From: Prosthecobacter sp.
Lineage (GTDB): Bacteria > Verrucomicrobiota > Verrucomicrobiia > Verrucomicrobiales > Verrucomicrobiaceae
Assembly (NCBI RefSeq): GCF_020439865.1
Contig: NZ_JAGRPF010000113.1
Coordinates: 144,304 to 208,303 of the forward strand
Length of the DNA: 64,000 bases
Reading direction: 5' to 3'
How positions within the stretch are numbered: position 1 is the first letter of the stretch; each line of letters starts with the position of its first letter. Below, piece by piece: positions 62,538-64,000 of the stretch. Under the pieces are notes generated by a model. It saw nothing but the letters and a program-made list of their open reading frames with translations. It ran no database searches and had not been told where the DNA came from. Position numbers and translations under genes: made by a program.

Positions 62538-64000
62538 TTACGCAAACAACTTCGTCACCGGCTTCGCTTTCACCAGTTCGCGCGGCTGGTTGAGATGATT
62601 GTAAACAATCGTCTCGGGATCGATGCCGACCGCGTGGTAGATGGTGGCGAGGAGTTCGGTCGGATGCACGGCGTCCTCGACCGGAGCGGAGCCCGTGGCG
62701 TCGGATTTGCCGTGCACGTAGCCGCGCTTGATGCCGGCACCGCCGACGACGGCGGTGTAGCAGTAAGGCCAGTGGTCGCGGCCGTCGGCGCTGTTGCCGT
62801 TGCCGCTGGTGGACACGCCCTTCTCCGGGCTGCGGCCGAACTCGCCGAGGGCGACGACGATCGTTTCGTCGAGCAGACCGGTGGCGTCGAGATCTTCAAA
62901 CAGAGCGCTGAGGCCCTGGTCGAGCATGGGGCCGCTCTGGTTCTTCATGCGCTGCGTCAGGCCCACGTGGTGGTCCCATGAATGATTGTCGGAGTTCGCA
63001 ACCTTGGGCCAGATGACTTCGACGACGCGCGTGCCGGCTTCGAGCAGACGACGTGCGAGCAGGCAGCTCTGGCCGAAGGTGTTGCGACCGTAGCGATCAC
63101 GCAGTTTGTCGGACTCGCGGTCGAGTGCGAAGGCGTCCCGGGCGCGACCACTGGAGATGAGGTTCAAGGCCTGATCGTAGTAGCTGTCGAGGCTCATGTC
63201 CTTCACCGCGGCTTCGATGGCAGGCATCTGATCGTTGATCGCATCGCGCAGTTTTGCGCGACGCTCAAGGCGCACGCTGAAGAGGTCCGGACGAAGCTGA
63301 AGGTCCTCGATCTTGATGCGGTCCATCTTGCCCATGTCGAGGTCATCGCCATCGGGGAAGAGCGTGTAAGGGTCGTAGGCTTTGCCGAGGAAACCGGCGC
63401 CGCCGCCTTTGCCGACGACATTGGATTCCTGCAGAGGACGGGGAAGCTGGACGAAGGGCAGCATCGGCTCCTTCAGCGGCTTGAGGCGCACGATGTTGCT
63501 GCCGAAGTTCGGGAAGTCCTTCGCGTTCGGCGGCTCGAGCTGGCCGGAGGGGCTGACCTTGTCCGTCGTGTAGCCGGTCATGATCTGGTAGATGGCCGCC
63601 GTGTGGTTGAAGAGACCGTTGGGAGTGTAGCTCATCGAATTGATCATCGTGAACTTGTCGTTCACCTTCGCGAGCTGCGGCAGGATCTCGGTGAAATGCT
63701 TGCCGGGGACCTTGGTCGGGATGTTCTTGAAGGCGCTGCGCACCTTGTCAGGCACGTTTTCCTTCGGATCCCAGAGGTCGAGGTGCGACGGACCGCCCTG
63801 CAGGTAGATCATGAGCACGTGCTTCGCCTTGCCCCAGCCGGCACGGCCCGCATTGGGCGAATTCGCCGCCATCGCCTGGCCGCGAAGGATGTTGTTGAGC
63901 GTCAGCCCCATGATCCCCGCGCCGCCGACGCGCAGAATGTCGCGGCGTGTGCTGCCGAGATGGGTGTCACAGAGGTCTTTACCGGGGACTCCAGGAATGC
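62538..64000 (-). CDS. DUF1501 protein with twin-arginine leader, 5' end beyond the window
   Basis: The reading frame is open to the right edge (first whole codon near 63998). The visible part is the main DUF1501 domain (arylsulfatase/alkaline-phosphatase-like fold): [13 protein letters not shown] is a twin-arginine motif close to the missing start, then [92 protein letters not shown] and a Pro-Val end. The family is expanded in Verrucomicrobiota and Planctomycetota and is usually beside DUF1549/DUF1553 cytochrome-like genes, which would lie to the right. Function is unknown; some relatives hydrolyse sulfate or phosphate esters. Confidence 0.93.
   Translation of the reverse strand, partial: IPGVPGKDLCDTHLGSTRRDILRVGGAGIMGLTLNNILRGQAMAANSPNAGRAGWGKAKHVLMIYLQGGPSHLDLWDPKENVPDKVRSAFKNIPTKVPGKHFTEILPQLAKVNDKFTMINSMSYTPNGLFNHTAAIYQIMTGYTTDKVSPSGQLEPPNAKDFPNFGSNIVRLKPLKEPMLPFVQLPRPLQESNVVGKGGGAGFLGKAYDPYTLFPDGDDLDMGKMDRIKIEDLQLRPDLFSVRLERRAKLRDAINDQMPAIEAAVKDMSLDSYYDQALNLISSGRARDAFALDRESDKLRDRYGRNTFGQSCLLARRLLEAGTRVVEVIWPKVANSDNHSWDHHVGLTQRMKNQSGPMLDQGLSALFEDLDATGLLDETIVVALGEFGRSPEKGVSTSGNGNSADGRDHWPYCYTAVVGGAGIKRGYVHGKSDATGSAPVEDAVHPTELLATIYHAVGIDPETIVYNHLNQPRELVKAKPVTKLFA

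Overview
The window reads as a high-GC bacterial chromosome segment, most likely from the phylum Verrucomicrobiota (a Verrucomicrobiaceae/Prosthecobacter-like organism). This is inferred from the mix of families: a GFO/IDH/MocA oxidoreductase with the EKPVCHN variant, tandem BD-FAE-type esterases, a DUF1080 lipoprotein, a DUF1501 protein with a twin-arginine leader, a PEP-CTERM protein, and small CxxC secreted proteins. Genes are tightly packed with many 4-bp ATGA/GTGA overlaps. No rRNA, tRNA, CRISPR array, transposase or phage gene is visible, and no gene-free stretch exceeds 300 bases.

Layout. (1) 1-4012: the end of a secreted/sugar metabolism cluster (oxidoreductase, two duplicated esterases, a DUF1080 lipoprotein), closed by a strong terminator at 4032. 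(2) 4162-20847: a large exopolysaccharide locus in three transcription units. The rightward unit holds a polymerase/ligase-like membrane protein, two chain-length (Wzz/GumC-type) proteins, a GT2 glycosyltransferase and a WecG/TagA-type transferase. The leftward unit runs from an outer-membrane barrel protein through two flippases, an initiating sugar phosphotransferase, a hexapeptide-repeat protein, a soluble histidine kinase with a receiver-only partner, a pyruvyl transferase and an acyltransferase. Divergent from the barrel gene lie a Wza/SLBB export lipoprotein and a cyclic-nucleotide-binding histidine kinase. No BY-type tyrosine kinase is present.

(3) 20854-45498: mostly housekeeping and lineage-specific genes: glpK with a coupled GNAT protein, recG (with a repeat element in its leader), a PIN-TRAM protein, a PEP-CTERM trypsin-like protein, an ankyrin-L,D-transpeptidase, a BNR-like protein, mpl, an ECF sigma/anti-sigma pair, a cytochrome c'-like lipoprotein, a MetE-like protein, der, pgsA, aat, speA, a YwaF-like membrane protein and a DUF3592 protein. 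(4) 45626-49993: two LolC/E-type permeases separated by inverted tandem repeats, and an OFA-family transporter with a 36-residue companion protein. (5) 50148-61064: a small metal-binding-like secreted protein, then a long rightward run: a membrane protein, an LplT-like MFS carrier, four tandem GT1 glycosyltransferases, a GT32 glycosyltransferase, an alpha/beta hydrolase and an APC permease. This looks like a dedicated glycoconjugate (possibly glycolipid) pathway and is, with the kinase-less EPS locus, the most interesting part of the window. (6) 61054-64000: a DUF2071 protein, an A/T-richer orphan and a DUF1501 protein running off the right edge.
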